The position numbers and the translations under genes are program-made. Below, one piece after another: positions 32,927-33,064 of a stretch of DNA of 33,064 nucleotides. The notes under the pieces were generated by a model. The model was not told the DNA's origin. It saw only the letters and a list, made by a program, of their open reading frames with translations, and did no database searches. How positions within the stretch are numbered: position 1 is the first letter of the stretch; every line of letters starts with the position of its first letter. The stretch comes from Alphaproteobacteria bacterium (lineage in GTDB: Bacteria > Pseudomonadota > Gammaproteobacteria > JAGOUN01): the NCBI GenBank assembly GCA_021151585.1, contig JAGKWX010000020.1:1-33064 (forward strand). Direction: 5' to 3'.

Positions 32927-33064
32927 ATTATATAAACTCTCCGCTTTAGTGTTACAATCTTAGTTTCAATCGCGTAAGCAACCTTCCAGTTTAATAGGGG
33001 GGATGGTTCATTACATTAGAACTCCATTATTTACCCGGTTTAGGTTCTGTATCATTTAGATCAA
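32927..33064 (+). other. Right edge: possible 5' end of another gene
   Basis: After the IS the 138 bases contain GGGGGG then ATG 33003, but that frame stops after 18 codons. Another frame reads TLELHYLPGLGSVSFRS through the window end without a stop and has an appealing ELHYLP motif, like the start of WbqC-like envelope-sugar proteins. It lacks a normal start codon in view. I see no firm gene here. Confidence 0.25.

Noticed and set aside
1..33064. CRISPR array, rRNA or tRNA genes
   Set aside because: No regularly spaced direct repeats, rRNA signature or tRNA cloverleaf was seen by eye on either strand.

Overview
The window reads as chromosomal DNA of an AT-rich gammaproteobacterium. Fis, DksA, ClpA, TtcA, PdxY, AnmK, SlyB-type lipoprotein and MipA/OmpV-type protein all have gammaproteobacterial character. 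Low GC, several large orphan proteins, decaying genes and a host-associated flavour suggest a Legionellales/Coxiellaceae-like lineage; that placement is inference, since no rRNA or tRNA gene is present here.

Layout: (1) 1-2813: the tail of an unidentified gene, then an 886-residue protein joining an ArnT-like membrane glycosyltransferase to a DUF3298-like domain and a YiiX-type permuted papain-fold hydrolase. (2) 2810-4236, minus strand: rhomboid protease then ttcA. (3) 4372-7200: dksA, a ZIP metal transporter (minus) and an APC-family amino acid permease. (4) 7283-10049: a transposase-like remnant, birA without its DNA-binding domain and a DeaD-like helicase with an arginine-rich tail, the last two on the minus strand. 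(5) 10092-18271: an orphan membrane protein (minus), clpA without a neighbouring clpS, and a 1102-residue orphan behind a dyad-rich 416-base gap. (6) 18664-21148: an amino-sugar operon, nagK-type kinase, a 5'-truncated SIS-type glucosamine-6-phosphate deaminase, and nagA. (7) 21350-24827: fis, an OmpV-like porin, a Bcr/CflA exporter and pdxY. (8) 24876-30942: a PanE-like protein with a long C-terminal extension, anmK, tyrS, a SlyB-like lipoprotein, crcB and a phosphopantetheinyl transferase. (9) 31064-33064: a small orphan and an IS3-family element whose orfB carries an in-frame stop, followed by an unresolved right edge.

Working together: NagK, NagA and AnmK are the enzymes that return cell-wall amino sugars to the GlcN-6-P pool. 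The truncation of the SIS deaminase suggests that recycling into new envelope is kept while catabolism to fructose-6-P through this locus is lost. Fis, DksA, ClpA and the DeaD-like helicase are housekeeping growth-state and stress regulators. The most unusual items are the three-domain fusion at 153-2813, the extended PanE-like protein, the large orphans at 10092-12062 and 14963-18271, and perfect dyads placed just upstream of dksA, the 1102-residue orphan and the OmpV-like gene.
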